Assembly: GCA_002215675.1 (NCBI GenBank)
Contig: NGFH01000002.1
Span: 157,887-221,886, forward strand
Source of the DNA: Bacteroidetes bacterium 2013_40CM_41_45
GTDB lineage: Bacteria; Bacteroidota; Bacteroidia; AKYH767-A; 2013-40CM-41-45
Direction: 5' to 3'
DNA length: 64,000 nt
Below, in pieces: positions 63,411 to 64,000 of this stretch; within the stretch, counting starts at the first letter, position 1; each line of letters starts with the position of its first letter. The position numbers were made by a program, and so were the translations under genes. Below the pieces are notes generated by a model that ran no database searches, was not told the DNA's origin, and worked only from the letters and a program-made list of their open reading frames with translations.

Positions 63411-64000
63411 GTTGTTTTTCGATAATTTAAAATGGCCCAGGTGTTCAAAACTACAGCCATCAAAAATATGACAAGAAAATGATGTGACACGTCATGAAAG
63501 CTGCTGCCTTTCAAAACCACCATACGCATCACTTCAATAAAATACCGGAGTGGGTTAAAATCGGTAATCACTTTTGCCCATGCAGGCATGCTTTCAATGG
63601 GAGTGTAAAGACCGCTAAGCAGGTTAAAAACCATGATGAAGAAAAATGAAATGGACATGGCCTGCTGCTGGGTATCGGAATAAGTCGAGATAAGCAATCC
63701 CATCCCCAGAACAGCAAAAAGATAAACAGAAAGAAAAGCGTAAAGCAAAACGATGCTTCCCTGAGGAATGATTCCATATGCAAAGCGCGAAATCAAAAGC
63801 CCGAGAGTAAAAACGAATGTCGCCATAATCCAGAAGGGGAGGAGCTTGCCCAGAATGAAATATTGTTTTCGGATAGGAGTGACATTGATTTGCTCTATCG
63901 TTCCGATTTCTTTTTCGCGAACGATGTTGAGTGAGCACATGATGCCTCCTATAAGCGTGACAAGAAATGCAAGAATCCCCGGCACCATAAACATTTTATA
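63407..64000 (-). CDS. ABC-2 type transporter permease (5' end outside window)
   Basis: The frame is open to the right edge of the window, 198 codons visible. It begins inside MFMVPGILAFLVTLIGGIM; the full permease should have further N-terminal residues, so ATG at 63994 is probably internal. NIVREKEIGTIEQINVTPI is the cytoplasmic loop of ABC-2 permeases. Several membrane segments follow. It exports an unknown substrate with an ATPase outside the window. It overlaps mqnA by 4 bp. Confidence 0.9.
   Translation of the reverse strand, partial: YKMFMVPGILAFLVTLIGGIMCSLNIVREKEIGTIEQINVTPIRKQYFILGKLLPFWIMATFVFTLGLLISRFAYGIIPQGSIVLLYAFLSVYLFAVLGMGLLISTYSDTQQQAMSISFFFIMVFNLLSGLYTPIESMPAWAKVITDFNPLRYFIEVMRMVVLKGSSFHDVSHHFLVIFLMAVVLNTWAILNYRKTT

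Noticed and set aside
1..64000. tRNA, rRNA or insertion-sequence genes
   Set aside because: No cloverleaf with CCA-like ends, rRNA-like block, transposase or terminal inverted repeats with target duplications was recognised by eye; a covariance-model scan was not possible.

Overview
The window is chromosomal DNA of a member of the Bacteroidota. The signs are PorX (the two-domain regulator of the type IX secretion system, T9SS), a 1,226-residue secreted protein with a T9SS sorting domain, a BatA-type membrane protein, a DUF4369/thioredoxin TlpA-like protein, a TIGR02757 protein, the futalosine-pathway enzyme MqnA, several TAnnTTTG-type -7 promoter elements, and the general lack of Shine-Dalgarno sequences. 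Base composition is moderately AT-rich. No rRNA, tRNA, CRISPR array, insertion sequence or phage gene was found, so the genus cannot be named from the sequence.

Layout. (1) 1-14017 is mostly housekeeping: a partial fructosamine-kinase-family gene, a YugP-like zinc peptidase, a secreted subtilase with a barrel-like partner, a dihydroorotase homologue that lacks the HxH metal motif, a BatA-domain protein, a TIGR02757 / YdcF-like / HD-phosphohydrolase run, then porX-tsaE-ald. (2) 14014-54756 is a surface-glycan locus of about 41 kb. It has three minus-strand operons (21747 to 14014, 33189 to 22773, 46747 to 37958) and a plus-strand nucleotide-sugar cassette (33367-37075). It encodes many GT2 and GT4 glycosyltransferases, two polytopic GT39-like proteins, a Wzx-like flippase, three AsnB-type amidotransferases, an LpxD-like acyltransferase, a PIG-L deacetylase, a DegT aminotransferase, a GNAT, methyltransferases, WbqC, two tandem beta-propeller glycosidase-like proteins, a STELLO-like transferase and the GDP-fucose enzymes Gmd and Fcl. 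The large T9SS cargo gene lies inside this locus. (3) 54832-64000 returns to housekeeping: rdgB, a TMEM175-like channel, pssA, purS, a dCMP deaminase-like gene, an S41 protease, sodA, hppD, a TlpA-like protein, mqnA and a truncated ABC-2 permease.

How the parts fit. The glycan locus contains the parts for making activated sugars (GDP-fucose, an amino sugar via the DegT enzyme, products of the LegB-like and partner enzymes), modifying them (amidation, acylation, deacetylation, methylation), polymerising them and flipping them across the inner membrane. In other Bacteroidota the T9SS attaches cargo to a surface lipopolysaccharide, so porX, the T9SS cargo and this locus may serve the same cell surface; that link is inference. 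No obvious Wza/Wzc export genes are present.

The most notable unexplained items are: arrays of 7-bp units of the form NNATRAC in six intergenic blocks, one pair of them inverted; a WbqC gene split at a run of eleven A residues; a GT4 gene whose only complete reading needs a CTG start; two identical terminators bracketing a possible 46-residue membrane protein; the metal-site-deficient dihydroorotase; and the twin beta-propeller proteins inside a biosynthetic operon.
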